Both the position numbers and the translations under genes were made by a program. The notes below the pieces were generated by a model. The model made no database searches and was not told where the DNA came from. It worked only from the letters and a program-made list of their open reading frames with translations. DNA of 64,000 bases from Apostichopus japonicus (taxonomy: Eukaryota > Echinodermata > Holothuroidea > Aspidochirotida > Stichopodidae), in contig NC_092577.1 in assembly GCF_037975245.1 (NCBI RefSeq), forward strand, positions 28,326,398 to 28,390,397, written 5' to 3'. Positions 12,276-26,473 of the stretch are shown in pieces. The number at the start of each line of letters is the position of its first letter. Within the stretch, counting starts at the first letter, position 1.

Positions 12276-15200
12276 TTAATCTAAATGCCTACAAAACTTG
12301 TCGACTCTCTCAGAGTACCGGTAGCCTGATACGTAACAGGGTTCGGTGTAATCCGTTGAAGGAGTAACGGTAGCCCTATTGTACCCGCTGAGGAAGCACT
12401 GATGATCAGAATCTTTGTAATCAAATGAGCAACATCCCTCAGTCTGGGCACACATCATCCTGCAGGCGTCAAGATCAGGCACTTCCAGTTCTTTCATATT
12501 GTGACTTCTAATGCACGCATCCAAGTCATCTGTCCACGAACCAAACTTTACTCTTTCAGAGTATGTCCAGTCGGCACTGTAGCACGGTTGAGTGTAGTCA
12601 CTAGTCGGCCGGATTGTGTTGCGATTATCACTTTGAAGATTACACAGGCTGCCTGTATAATCGATCGAGAGACACGTGAAAGCAGTTTCACTTACGCAAC
12701 GATCTTGACAAGCGCTTAAGCTCGACGTCTGGTTGTCATGCACTACATTGTTCAATCGAATGCAACCCTGAACTGTGTCACTCCAGTAGAACTCTGAAAA
12801 AGACATAAAGATCAGCTTAAGGTTAATAAATAATAACGCTATGAGGAATAACGTTGGTAAAGCGTCACAGTTGTTTAACAGGCTCGACACTACCCTGAAG
12901 AGCCAATTCTCAATTGATCAAGAGAAACACATAGACCTTTTTGTATTTCGTCTAGTTTTGTATTAGTAACAAGTTATGTCTTCGACCACAATAATGTGTC
13001 GTTTACTACATTTTAATGCATGAAAGTCTCTAAAGAAGACAGCTCATTAAAATATTACGTCAATACCACACACATTAGGCTGCATTATGCATTGGGTAGG
13101 GCGAGGCGGTGGGGGGTGGGAGAGCACTGCGAATTTGGTCAGCCATAACACGACAAGATAATGCCATTAAATGTTAGGAAGTCCTAAGGAATGGCTTTCT
13201 TGGAAAGAATTTGGTAACATATTGGGTGCTCAGATGAACAATGGTGCTATATTTCGCACTTTTGAAACAGTTTTGAAGAATTGTGATGTGTCTTAGGTTG
13301 CACTGTATATACATCTTATGCATTGTGTAATGTGTTGATCTATTCTGTGGACAATGGGCTGATCCCCTTGACTTTATTCTGGGTTGTGTGTGTTTGGGCG
13401 GGGGGGGGGGGGGCAGTATGCGTGGTTGCGCCCTTGGCTACCTGTTATGCTGTCCAGTAATAAAACGTCATGTCTTTGCATATACAGTCTTCTTAGAAGA
13501 CAGATATTGCATTCAATATCTTGTGTACTTTCTTATCTCTGACCTAGCTATACAGATCTTCGATTTTATAGGTACGCAAGTAGGCTATTCCGTGAGAGAG
13601 GAGAGCACAGAAAATTGTCAAGGGTCTCAACAAGGAAATTAGTTTCTGACTGCCTGTGCTATTTATGAAATTTCAAAATAAATAAATACCTGTATCCGTC
13701 TTTTCTGAGTACTTCCAACCTTCTATGTAACAAGGCTGCGTATATTCACCAAGAGATCGGATACTTGCGCGATTGTGTCGGCTCAGAAAGCATATTTTTT
13801 CTTCAGGATTGTAATCTACTGACAAACATACAAATTCACTCTCGTCTTCGCATCTCTGGTGGCAGTCGTCCATATCATCCACCTCCCTGATGTCTTTATC
13901 GTTGAAGTTTTTAATGCAACCAGAGAAAGGGATCGTCCAGCCATAGTCTGTGCATGGGTAAAACACACGACGTGGTTTGGTGTGTGCGTCGTTGGAATAC
14001 GAATACTTAATTATTACTGTCATACAGTTCTGATGTTAATGTTGCTGTTATCTAGATGCAATGAGTGTGATATCTTACTAAATAGGAGGATCTTTAGAAT
14101 GGTTGCTACATGTCGTTAAACATAAGGGGTTTAGAGATGTACTTGCCCGGCATTTTTTGTATTGAATAACTTTGGGCTTCAGTGCCTCAAGCAGCAGACT
14201 AAGTAAACCAAAGGGAAAACAAATAGATTAAAGTAATTGAGGAAGAAACTGGGGATCGTTAGTCAAGAGATAAATATGTTTAGCAGGAGGCACAACAGTC
14301 AGACTTAAGTCTTAAAGTATAGTAACTAATAGAATATAGTATCAAGTGATGATGTTACAAGTCATATGAGTATGTTTCATTGACGCAGTTGGCATGTTGA
14401 AGAGAAAATAGTCATTTAGTAAGGAATTAGATACAACAAGATATAAATGTAGCAGTAGCTACTAGTTTTAAAGATGAGATACAAATTGAAAAGGTATTCC
14501 AATTTCGGGACACTAAGATGTAAGAAAGACATCATTTAGGCTGATAAAGATTTTTATTGGCCTGGTGAGTTTTAAGGTTGTAGCAGATTTTTGTCAGTTT
14601 TGTGTAAAATGCCAAAGAGACTCACAACATTATGAGGCAGTAAAGGCACCCCTGATTTCCCTTCCTATATTAAAGATACACCCTTCAAGAGAGGGGGTAC
14701 GGATATTTTGGTGCCATTGCCACAAGATCAAAATCTGGGAATAGATGCTGTTAATTTAAGCAGTATTTTATGCTCATTGTATGTTTTATAGTTGTAGAGA
14801 AATGGATGATTCACAATGCGGTGACAACCATGTAGATGAAAGAAAATGCCAAGACGATTCAATAACGTTTAGTTGCTTTAACTACACCAGACAATGTTAT
14901 ATTAAAGCAATGCTGGTATTACGCAATCATTTGCTATTATTTAACATGATTTGCAATAAGCGGCAAAATCAATATTGCTGTAATCAATTAAAGAAGAATG
15001 GCGCAAAGTGATATGATGGCATAAACACAAGCCACTGAACAAAAATATGACAACGACTTGAAAGAATGCCATGAACAAAAAACAAAGGTGATGGCAGGGA
15101 GGACGACCATCTTGCAAAACGTGGAAGCAGTATCTTATGTTCATTGTCTGTTTTAGTTGAATGAAATTGATGATTCACAATACGGTGACAATCATATATG

Positions 15201-16300
15201 CTAACCTAAGTTTTCAAGAAGGCCCAAGAACGTTAAATTGACTTCACTTCACCAGACAATGATATGTTGCCATTGCCATTAGTTAACAACATTTGAATGA
15301 ATATAGTAATCAATATTGCCTTTGAGTGATGGCCCAACACAGTTGAAGGTTAAAAAAGCTGTTCTTGTGGCTAATATAAATTCCATGTTAAAAAACGACA
15401 AATGGCTGAATGTTTCATGTAGGGAATGACTTAGGGTTTTAATTGACCTTAAACTTCGCCTCAACCTTCAAGGTAATATCCTTGGTGGTTGTATAAAGAT
15501 GTGCCACCGGAGTGAATACATCATATCGGTCATGTAAACAAAATATGCAACAAGATATGCAACTTGTTGTGACAGCCATGTTTACTCTACTATATAGCTC
15601 TATAAAAATAAATATTTACCAATATCCAAACGTTCTGCGTACTGAAATGTTGTCTGAGCACCACATGGTTGCCTAAAATCTTCACTTAGCGGTCCGCTGT
15701 TACGATTATGGCGGCTGTTCATACAAGTTTCGCCGTTGAAGTCGACCGACAAACACCGGAAGGACGTCTGAGCCTCACAGTATCTCTTACAATGATCAAG
15801 AGATGACGCCGTACCTGACCAATCGTTATAACCTCCTAAACATGCTTCGGCTACTTCACTCCATTTCCCTTCTATGGCAATAAAGAGAGGGTACCAATAT
15901 TGACAAAAAATGCCTATGAGATACAGATAGCGGTGAGTGGAGAAGGGGAGGGACGGGAGAGGTTTATAATATGAGTATTGCTTTATCATATTTATATTAC
16001 AACTGGGCTACTATAAAGGACATGCTTATATTTATTCCTTGCAAAGGTAATCGATATGCAAACTTGTAAAATTTATGTACCATGCGATGCTATAGAAGAA
16101 GTATATACTTCTAAACGGGATCAACTGTGAAAATCAAAGTTTAAGCAGGTAAACTTGTCTAGGACAAATAATAATGGTAATCATATGGCCGGACATGGAA
16201 TAATAATACACTATAACATTACTTTGCTTTACTCACTTTGACACAGGCACACAGAGGAGGCCATTAGGAGGATCGCTGTGATTCTTGTAAATCTATCCAT
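12276..16300 (-). CDS. Secreted protein with four PAN/apple-like domains (complete, 4 exons, 363 aa)
   Basis: Exons on the minus strand are 16300-16237, 15871-15620, 13947-13690 and 12793-12276. All junctions are phase 1 and the sum is 1092 bases including the TAA stop. Exon one is a short signal peptide (M, D, R, F, T, R, then a hydrophobic stretch ending SSVCLCQ) cut by a GTGAGT donor. Each later module of about 84-88 residues has the same plan: GC, then a C...C pair (for example LSACQDRC), F.CLSVDY, C.LS..NR, DYTQPC and a W/F-x-YSER end. This gives six Cys per module, the disulphide-rich PAN/apple fold used for protein or sugar binding outside cells. Exons two and three carry one module each. 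The last exon carries two modules with no intron between them, so one intron was lost or a module was duplicated within the exon. The N-terminal exon was chosen because it is the only upstream exon in correct phase with a signal sequence. The ligand is unknown. Confidence 0.8.
14495..14757 (+). pseudogene. Gypsy/Ty3-type integrase zinc-domain relic
   Basis: In shifting frames the segment reads GH.DVRKT, FYWPGEF, VADFCQFCVKCQRD, APLISLPIL and TPFKRGGTDILVPLPQ. These are, in order, the H2C2 integrase zinc-domain landmarks GHLG..KT, F-YWPG, C..C..CQ, P-L..LP and PF.R.G.DI.GPLP of Gypsy-like elements. Stops and frameshifts break it. It sits in the intron between PAN exons two and three, opposite to the gene. 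Confidence 0.66.
14757..15340. repeat. Diverged direct duplication, unit about 365 bp
   Basis: The blocks 14757-15030 and 15122-15340 share gcagtatnttatgntcattg, gatgattcacaatncggtga and caccagacaatg in the same order at an offset of about 365 bases. The two copies have drifted. It follows directly after the integrase relic and lies in a PAN gene intron. Confidence 0.7.
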
Positions 16301-17379
16301 CCTAGTGAGTCTCGAAACAAATGTTGGGAGGCTTAATGAGAATTAAAAAACGGAAAGGCTGTGAATAACTCCCCCAAACGTTTAAGAAAAATGGTGCTCA
16401 CTTGGGAAATCTCCTAGTTTAAAATTCGTCTCTGGGAACCGTCGTTTTGTAAACCTGAGATAATATAGTGCGACTAGGAAATAACATTTTCAACTTTCAC
16501 CATTTGTTGTTCCTGTCATATTTTCATGGTTGAATGTTAACAGTGTTTACAATGAAACCAATGCCAACCGTAAGTCATGTGAAGAGTTTTGAGATTGTAA
16601 TAAATAAAGAAAAACATACATATTAAGGCACGTATGGTGCGATGATGTCATATTGAGAATACGATGGCAAAGTGTTTATGGTTATAACTACCACAGAGAC
16701 TGAAGATGATGATCGAATGTGTGTCTCATTTTATTTGTTCACCGATCTGATACAATCTATGGTTAGCGAATTGAAGGTGCAGGGTGTGAACAGCTAGTAT
16801 AGTCACTAACACCAGTGTAACTAATGGTAACAACAATGATAACGACATGTTTTGAAACTTCTTTAAAGGATATTGTGAAGCCATTCAATACTCGTTTCCC
16901 GCGCAAGTTAGACTCCAGAATCACAAACGATGTTTTAATTCAGTGTATGGTTAATTATCATGACAACTTTGAAAATTAGAGCAGACAAAATGAGCTAGAA
17001 CGAGATTCGAATCAGTCATCTCGGCCCAGTGACGTGAAAAGGATTTCAACAAAACTGCCCCCACTGATTTTGGCACTGAGGGGTAGGAACTTGGATTTGA
17101 TAAAGGAGGCCCTGAGAGATATCCTTATTTTCCTTCATCAATCGTTTCCTCTCGCGTCTAAGAACAACATCTGACGACCCATCTTGGAACTGATCTTAAA
17201 GGCATTGAAGACTCGCCCCAAACCGCGTGCCGCTCTCTGAAAAAAAGTTAACTTTCCGTTGCCTGCTATTGAATTTTTGTTTTTGTCGCTACAAAATGCA
17301 GACAGTAATGAAACGTGATACCTTGTTATCTTTATCTGGACCTGAGATGTCCATCACTGCTATGTACACTGTGTTGTGG
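16301..17379. other. Upstream of the PAN gene; no further gene recognised
   Basis: Contains the presumed promoter side of the minus-strand PAN gene. I see no clear TATA box and no other exon. Confidence 0.4.
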
Positions 17380-17502
17380 GTATTGACCGTAGCTGCATGT
17401 ACTGACTGTAAACTAGTGTCTAATTACCAAGCGCCTTTGAACAACTTCTGTTGATTTTGGCGCTATATAAATGTCTTCTGATTGATTGATTGATTGATTG
17501 AA
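17380..17502 (+). repeat. SINE-like 3' end with (ATTG)n tail
   Basis: The stretch ending ttttggcgctatataaatg and then (ATTG)n is the style of 3' end seen in non-LTR or SINE families of marine deuterostomes. No internal promoter boxes are clear here, so it is probably a 5'-truncated copy. Confidence 0.45.
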
Positions 17503-17787
17503 GGGTAGCAAACTGTGCGTGTATTTTCTGGGAATGATGGTGGTGTCTAACACTTCTGTTACACCTTGTTCGATCTAAGTCAGTTTACCAGCAACTGACG
17601 TTTCTTTGTGCGTGAGTCTGCAATCCCTTTAAGTATTGCCTTCAACATCTGGTGCACTACTGACCTTTACTATAAAAACAATCTAATACGTTAGCTGTAA
17701 AACTTCCTGTATCTCACCTGTACTAAAATACATTAGCCTCTACGAATCCAATATGTTAGCTGCACAAACGTAAAATATATGGCCTAT

Positions 17788-18100
17788 TTAACTTAAGTGA
17801 AATAGAATTCCACTTTAGTGGAATACAATTCTACTTAAGTGAAACTGCATTACACTGAAGTAAAAAAAGAACATCTTTATTCTACTTAAGTACAATTCTA
17901 TTTCACTTAAGTAAAATGCATTTTACGTAATTCGAATTGCATTTCAAGTAAGTAGAATTGGGAGGTAAATGTTAAACGACATGCCTAAGAAGCCGTTTTA
18001 ACATTTACCCACTAATTTTACGTAAATGAAATGCTCTACTTAAGTGAAATTCAATTCAACTTAGGTGGCATTCAGTGCCACTTAAGTGAAATTGTATATC
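17788..18100. repeat. Cluster of palindromic ACTTAAGT motifs (foldback-like element)
   Basis: About ten copies of CTTAAGTGAAAT, ACTTAAGT or near variants occur in both orientations, with a central inverted pair (ggtaaatgttaaa at 17963 and ttttaacatttacc at 17997). This is the pattern of a foldback or MITE with subterminal palindromes. No coding sequence is seen. Confidence 0.6.
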
Positions 18101-18217
18101 ATTTGTATTTCACGACTTCATTGGACGAGCGCATCAAGCGATACGGTTACAAATATTATGTATAGTAACACGAATCGGCGTGCTCAGCGATACAGTGAAT
18201 TTAAATAACGGTCATTG

Positions 18218-18600
18218 CAGTGGCGGAGCTAGGGGTATTGGTCAGGAGGGGTGAGAATGGTCTGTAGGGGCGCTTTCGACACTATATAAGCGAAGCGCCA
18301 CCACAGGTTGGCGCGTAGCGTACAGATATTTTTTGAGTAAAGATACTCCCTAGATCGCCGGAAATTACCCTTTCCGGACCTGGCTAATTTGCAGATAAAC
18401 GAAGAATAAATATGTGTCATCGCCAAATTACACCAACAAAATGTGACAAATGTCAATAGGTAGATGATAGCGCAATAAAAAAGTCAATAATCGCGGATAA
18501 GTAAAAGTGGTAAAGAGCTGAAAAGGGCGCCAGCAGTCCATTTGAGTCCGTCAGGGGGGGGGGGCATACGCCCTCTGACTGTATTGACGCTCCGCCACTG
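18218..18600. mobile_element. hAT-type MITE (383 bp) with 8-bp target duplication
   Basis: It starts CAGTGGCGGAGC and ends GCTCCGCCACTG, perfect 12-bp inverted ends. It is flanked on both sides by GGTCATTG (18210-18217 and 18601-18608). An 8-bp duplication with CAG...CTG tips is the hAT hallmark. There is no transposase inside. A second, truncated copy lies at 51164-51530 in the opposite orientation. Confidence 0.88.
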
Positions 18601-18608
18601 GGTCATTG

Positions 18609-20614
18609 TGTAATATACGGATACGTACTTAGTATATAACACAATATACTGAGTTGAGATGTATAGTTACTGTCGTAAATAAATGTAAACAATTCCATCA
18701 AAACATTTATTAAAGAAACAGTAAACTTTGTTTAGTACGATTGCTTTAGAATTCGATCAGACGGAAATAACCGTGAACAAGGACATGGAACATTGCTTCT
18801 TTTGGAGAATGACGTTTACTGTTCCTTGAAACGTTCATTTCTTGAATACATTTTGCTGTAGTATTCCCGATCAGTATAACGGTAGGCATAGTCCTATCAG
18901 TTAGGTGTTACGTAAGTATTTACATCAACGAGAGTTTAACTCTGGCTACTGTAGTATGTAACAACTGTCTTTAGTTGGTTTGATGACTTGGATCGCTGCT
19001 CTCAGGATATTTCAATATTGCCTAGTTTGTTTATTCGAAGCCTCCAGTAACTTCTGACAATTTAAACTAACGCTAGGCCTATGTTTGTTTCGGAGGCCGC
19101 TGAGCACCATAACAATAATACCAGCATTGCTTAGATAATCGTTATTGCTCTCACCTTGTGGTAAGTATACTTCAGGCTGAAGGCTAGATTTCTCGGAAAT
19201 TTTTGTCATCATTTTGCCATTGGGAGTGAATACATGGAGGGGCTTGTTGCCATACCATACTTGATCTGATTCGCTTGCCTGGATTACTTTAGGCATCTAG
19301 CTGGGATCTGGAGTAGGCTTGTCGAGATAATCTTCTTATTTTTGGACAAAAGGTCAATCAGATTCGAAAATTGATTAACAAGTATAAATCACTGATTGAT
19401 TAGTTGATTAATTTCATTACGATTCATCTACATTTCGATACTTTTAGTATTACTTATAGACCTAGTTTAGAAGCAATACACTTTACATTTTTAAGGAGCC
19501 CGAGTTAACGAGTGAGAGCTGGAGCCCTTAGCTTTTCTGCACCTAAACTACATTTGACACAGTACCTTAAATTTAACTTAAGCACAAGCAAAAGATAACA
19601 ATGGATAATAAGTAACATTGGTATAAGTAACAAGGGTACTGTGGCTACTAAGTGGCACGCCAGCCAAAGATATGATCATATTGGGATGGCCACCAACTAA
19701 GGGCTGATTAGCATAGTTGCTTGAGCGCAGGGATTGTAATTCCAAAAGTTACCGGTTTTAATCCCTTTCTTTGATCTTGTTTATCATTTCCTAGTCGGTT
19801 TAACTTAGTTCATTTTCTTGTATAAAAACAAATATCTCCCTGCAGATAACTTACATCTCCACACGAACAAACGGTCCAACCAATAAATATAGTCAACATT
19901 TCATTAAAAGGCAAAGTTATTGTGCACATTTCTACATCAAAAAATTAAAAAACAAGAAATAACCAGTCGAAATTCAAAAACACAACGTCCAAATTTCGAG
20001 TTGAAGAGCCTAGAAAATTGAAATTATATGAGAAAATCAAATGATTTTGGGATAAAAAACAAACAGTGGTAAGTTGCAGATAAAAAGTGTAAATTTCGAT
20101 CTGATAAGCCGAAATTCAGACGAAATATTCGATATATTGGGCCTAGTCAAATTTTGATATGTAACAAAATATTTCACTGAAAAGAATCTAAAATTGTTTG
20201 AGAAAACAGTAAACCTAAATGAGATTAGAGACGACATTTTGAGACAAAAATCTACGCCATTGGTTACAAATTTTTCCTTCCTCATCACACTGTGGGAAGC
20301 AAACTATTTAACCTTACACACCTATTACATACATACATACATGCACGCACGCACGCACACAAACACACGTACATACCTTGAAACTTTCTTTAAACCAGCG
20401 ATGCAACTGTTAGGAACATCAAATGGTGTATACTATATTTTATCAATTTGCTCAAATATATATTATACAAAGCTCGGATAACAACGGCTGATTTTTTAAC
20501 TAATGGTTGACACGCCTCCAGTCATGAGGCACAAACATGATTGGCTGAAAGATGTGTGGCATATGCAGCATGAAGGATGTAAGATGATATATATATATAT
20601 GTATATATAATTTA
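18609..20614. other. No gene recognised
   Basis: AT-rich. It includes a degenerate tRNA-like stretch near 19700-19765 (A-box-like tagcatagttgcttgagc, B-box-like ggttttaatccc) and an ACAT/ACGC run near 20325-20360. Confidence 0.4.
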
Positions 20615-21832
<1,218 letters not shown>

Positions 21833-21839
21833 GTTAATG

Positions 21840-23250
21840 GTAGCCCAGTTGTAATATAAATATGATAAAGCAATATGCATAATATGGATGGCAAGCCGTG
21901 ATATGAGTAGATTCAGCAGATATCTGATATAAATGGAAAGCTTAACATTTATAGCGTGAATAATGTATGCGTTCATTAGGCCAATACATCTCGTGCACAC
22001 AGCCATCAAGTTTGAAGTCAATCGGCCTTAGTTCGTGACACGGTATACAGAAAGATACACAGACATATAACCTTTTTTTGTTGGCTCCTACCTCCAAAAA
22101 TGATAAACCTACCCCGTTCGTTTGTGTGAAACCGCGGTGGACAGCAATTTTTATTACCACTCTTTCTCAAATTGTGGATAAAGCACAATGTCTCACCTTC
22201 AAAGTACAATACATGTTCGGATTAGATGACAAAACGTTTTGGACTTCCCTTCATTTCTTATAGAGCTTCTCCTGTTTGCAATACAATCTAGCTGACAGAA
22301 CCCCCATACCCCTCACCTCCCCCACCCCAACCCCACGTTCTCTGCCAATTTGCAGATTCGTTATTGTTCTGTTTCAGACTGTCAATTCGATGACAATTGT
22401 AAAACGGTGATTAGAACCCAATTTCACTTTGCGCTCCATCCGGTTCTACAGCGAATGAAATGTAAACGTTGGGAATTTTTCCATCTAGAATTTCCCCCTT
22501 TTTCCACCGAATGGCAGTTTGATCACAGTCATATCCGATATTAGGCAATTTAGCCTTTCTATCGGGAGCTATATGCTTCTGTTTTATACATTATGATATT
22601 CCAATCACATTTAGTTGAAATATTGAACTTGATACGACCTATGTGGCGTTTTTTACAACATCTAACCAAAATGCAAAATGCATTGAGGTTTCGATGGCTT
22701 CAATACACTAGACTTCTGCTTGTTAGTATAACCAGAACTAGCTGTTACAATACCACTATGGCATGATAAACACAGGTCAGTCTACTTTACGTGACTATAT
22801 ACACCTTCACCAAAAACAATATGGATATTGTAGTCAATGTTGTGAATCCACACACCATGTATTAGAGGTATCCACTCCATCGTTAGATATCATGTAAAAA
22901 GTTTTTCAGAGTTTGAACGCTGGTGACCTATATGAGATTTGATTTGATTAAAGTTATTGGATTCCTAAGTAATTGCTTCTACTATCGTTTCCTAAGAATG
23001 ACCTGTGAAACTGCATTCCACTGCCACAGTTGTTTACGATTTTGGCCCCCAAATGCGGCACACGATATCACCATACCGAGTGATATTATGTCAGCTGTAT
23101 CACTTAAGTTATGTCAAAGACGTAGTGGTTGTATTACGCACCGGTACATTCTTGCCGTACAAGCAAAGGGCCACCAGTTGGAGAGTGGCTTCAGTATATG
23201 TCGCGTTCTTCCTACTTCAATTTCTATGTATGGTGGTATAAGTGTTTACA
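21840..23250. other. No gene recognised
   Basis: Unique-looking AT-rich sequence. No exon with paired splice sites and recognisable protein was found. Confidence 0.4.
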
Positions 23251-23254
23251 TGTG

Positions 23255-23428
23255 GTATGCTAATAAGTGGTAGGCTAATAAGCGGTAGGTAAAAGGTTTT
23301 ATGCTAAGTGGTTGGCAAATAAGTGGCGACATGTTTTCAGGCTAACAAGTGGCTACATGTTTAAGGCTTCTTAGTGGCCACATGTGGTAGGCTAATAAGT
23401 GGCTACATGTGGTAGGCTAATAAATATT
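23255..23428. repeat. Minisatellite of ggctaataagtggctacatg-type units
   Basis: About six imperfect units containing gctaataagtgg with or without ctacatgtggta lie head to tail. Confidence 0.7.
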
Positions 23429-26400
23429 TCCTTTTTTCTCTTTTGTACTTCACTGTTAGGAAGCTGTCTGACAGACACGCTTTTCGATACTCAGCTTACA
23501 AATGTCCCTTTTCTTTCAAGAAATGTCAATTCGTCAGTAGACCTGTACCGGCATGTTGTTGAAAATAGTCAAGCTTTTAAAAGATCAAGTATTTCCGTAT
23601 CTCAGTATTTATGAAACAAATAAATTACAGGAATAGTCTTACATCATGTTAGGGGTGGGTGCACTCTCATGTTCAAAATATTGTCAGATGCTACACTCAC
23701 TTAGTATAGGGCAAGTTTGACTGTCTGGGGAAGGGGAAGTGGTCAAAGATGACCCTATAATTAAGGGTTCTTTTGCAACTTATAAAGAACATTTAATTTC
23801 AAGAAAATTCCATACTTTAGTAGATTTATAAACACTTTCTTCATTTTCTTCTTAAAAGTGATCAAGTATCTGATACTCATTAAAGGTCAATTTTGCACTG
23901 GATCCGTGCATGGGAGGTGGGGTGGGAGGTGAGTAGGGGAGTGGGGTATACTCTACTGTTGGAAACCTTACCAGATGCAAGTCAAGCAGTATACGTTTGT
24001 TGATATAGAAGGTAACTTTCTTGTCCATCAGTTCCCAAAGCAGGTATGGCTAAGTTTTCTGGATTTTGCATCGCTGTTATTCTAAATTCGTCGACTTATG
24101 AACTTGTTTCGTTAGTTTTAATCGTACATGGGTAGCCCTATAATATTAATAATATTCTGTAATATTTTTTATAGATTCTGTATATAGTTTATGATGCATT
24201 CCATTTATACTGTAACTGATAATCTAAAGAAAATTGGAAGTTAAGAGGGTACCATAGGGCAAAATAATCGAGTTACTGTATTGCAAAATTTCAAGCTTCA
24301 ATGTAAACAAATAATCTATGTAATCGATGAAGTAAGGGACGAACTCAGTCGCAGTGGGCCATCTGCCTGAAAGCAGAATGAAGCTTTACGTTTTGTAAGG
24401 AACAAAGTTGTCGAAACACTTTTACTATATATTTCAAGATTTTAAATGAGACCTGATAAAAGTCTAATGGCCTATATTGTCTTGATATTTCAGTACCGGA
24501 TAGCTAAGCAAAACCAAAATGATAAATATCAGTCTTAATCGATGTGCTGGTTTTGAGAAATTAAAAGGAGCTTTATAAAGTCATACCTAAGTTACTTTTT
24601 TTCAGGTAACTTGTGCAACTAAAAAAGTCACGGGGTGTCATGGAACCGTAACTATGCACCTTGAGGACGTTGGCCGCAGTTAAACAGTAGGGAAACCACC
24701 GACAATATACCTACGTTTCCCCTTAAAAAGGAACTTCACATCCTCTAAGCTTCAGCACCATGTCATTTCGTCTAGAACATATATCCATATAAGGTCACAA
24801 AACTGCTCGCTTACCGACTCTGTCGCTTGAACTTAAACCGGTACGGAAGTCTTACAGACACGTGATGTCCTGGAAGCGGAACAGATGGTTCTGAAAGTAA
24901 GTTCTGTCCCTGGTAGAACCATTACCGCAATTCCCAGACCCCTTGTTTCTTCAACTTTAACTATTACCATCCATCAAAGATTAACTAACTTATTAAGCTT
25001 TTAACAAGTATTACAAATGTACTATAAACGAACCTTAAAGAGCAATAAATAAAGACGTTAAAAACAAAACCATGAGACATCAGCTTGACATCATAACTCA
25101 ATACTTTTACTTGCCCATTTATTATTATATCGTATAACTGTAGCCTAATCAACTCTAAACCAATGGTTTACCACATCCCCAATCTTTGGCGGAAAGATGT
25201 GTTATATAGGCAGCTTGCCTCCGATTAACAACGTATCTTACAATAATATTATACCATAAAATAATTTGAAACATCCTGAATGATAATATTGTTTCATCGA
25301 GTATTATACATGGTATACAATGATATATTATGATAACTAACATATTATATTCATTTGTTAATTATTAAATATTACAGTACAATAGTATTGTATACTACCA
25401 TGTGAGTCAGCTGCAGCATGACGGATGGAACTTTACAAGTACAGTTCCTTTTATACTAAGGATGATCGTGGCATCAGTATAAGGTTATTAATGGTTGGTG
25501 GCATGGTAAATATACACTGAAAAGCTATTACAAACTTGCCACAAGCCCAACCAAGATATACTGGATGATGCCACGATTACTGCGTTATTTTCGGTGCCTT
25601 TCTTTTTAAATTAGATGTTAAATTCGTCTACTAAAAGAGAGATATTACCTTTTCTTTAGATCGTCCCAACTGGTTATCATTAAGTTTTCTTCCTCATCTC
25701 ATTATATGGTGACGTAGCATACTTACATGGTATAAAGAATAACTACAAGGTGTTAACACGCCTAGGAAAGTTGCTAACACGTAAGCTGCATGTGGAACGA
25801 CTCTAATAAATATGCTAATATTTGACAGGAAGTGAGACCTTTAAACAATCAGTTTAAAGTTTAATACTAAATGTATTCTTTCGTCGAAACTCTCGAATAG
25901 AACGTCTAAATTTAACGATAAACGTCACATTTAAAACTCTTTAAAAAGAACGCCAATATTTGGAGATAAAACGTCATCAGGAAATGTTGACATTTTCTAG
26001 AAGCAAAACACATTATTACTTTAAAATAAATTGTAGAAATGTTGAGATAGTCAAATTGCAATATAACGTCAACATTTGGAGATTAAACATCGAAATTTCC
26101 CCCAAAACGTCATAATGTTTCCCTAAGAAACCGCCAACATTTTCCAACAATCCCAGATCTGTTCTGACGGAAAATACTCTCTAGAGCTGTTATATATCCA
26201 CCCACCCCATTCCTATCCTTCCTATTATCGCCATTGACACCACACATCCATTGTACACCGCTATTTAAGAAGACTCTGCCATCAGCCAATCCAGTATTCT
26301 CATTGCTATGTCTGTATGTTAATGTTGCTACACCAAATCTACAAGCTCCAAGCTCGAGAGTAGGAAAAGTATCTAGTGATGATGTCATGATGACGGCCCG

Positions 26401-26473
26401 ACGTATACAGTTTTGTGGGAAGGGGGAGTGGGGGGGGGGGAGTTCAACTTTGTGAAGATCAATGAAGATCATT
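23429..26473. other. No gene recognised; one short imperfect hairpin
   Basis: AT-rich. An imperfect inverted repeat joins gatcgtggcatcagtata (from about 25467) and tatactggatgatgccacga (from about 25557). Nothing else is supported. Confidence 0.4.
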
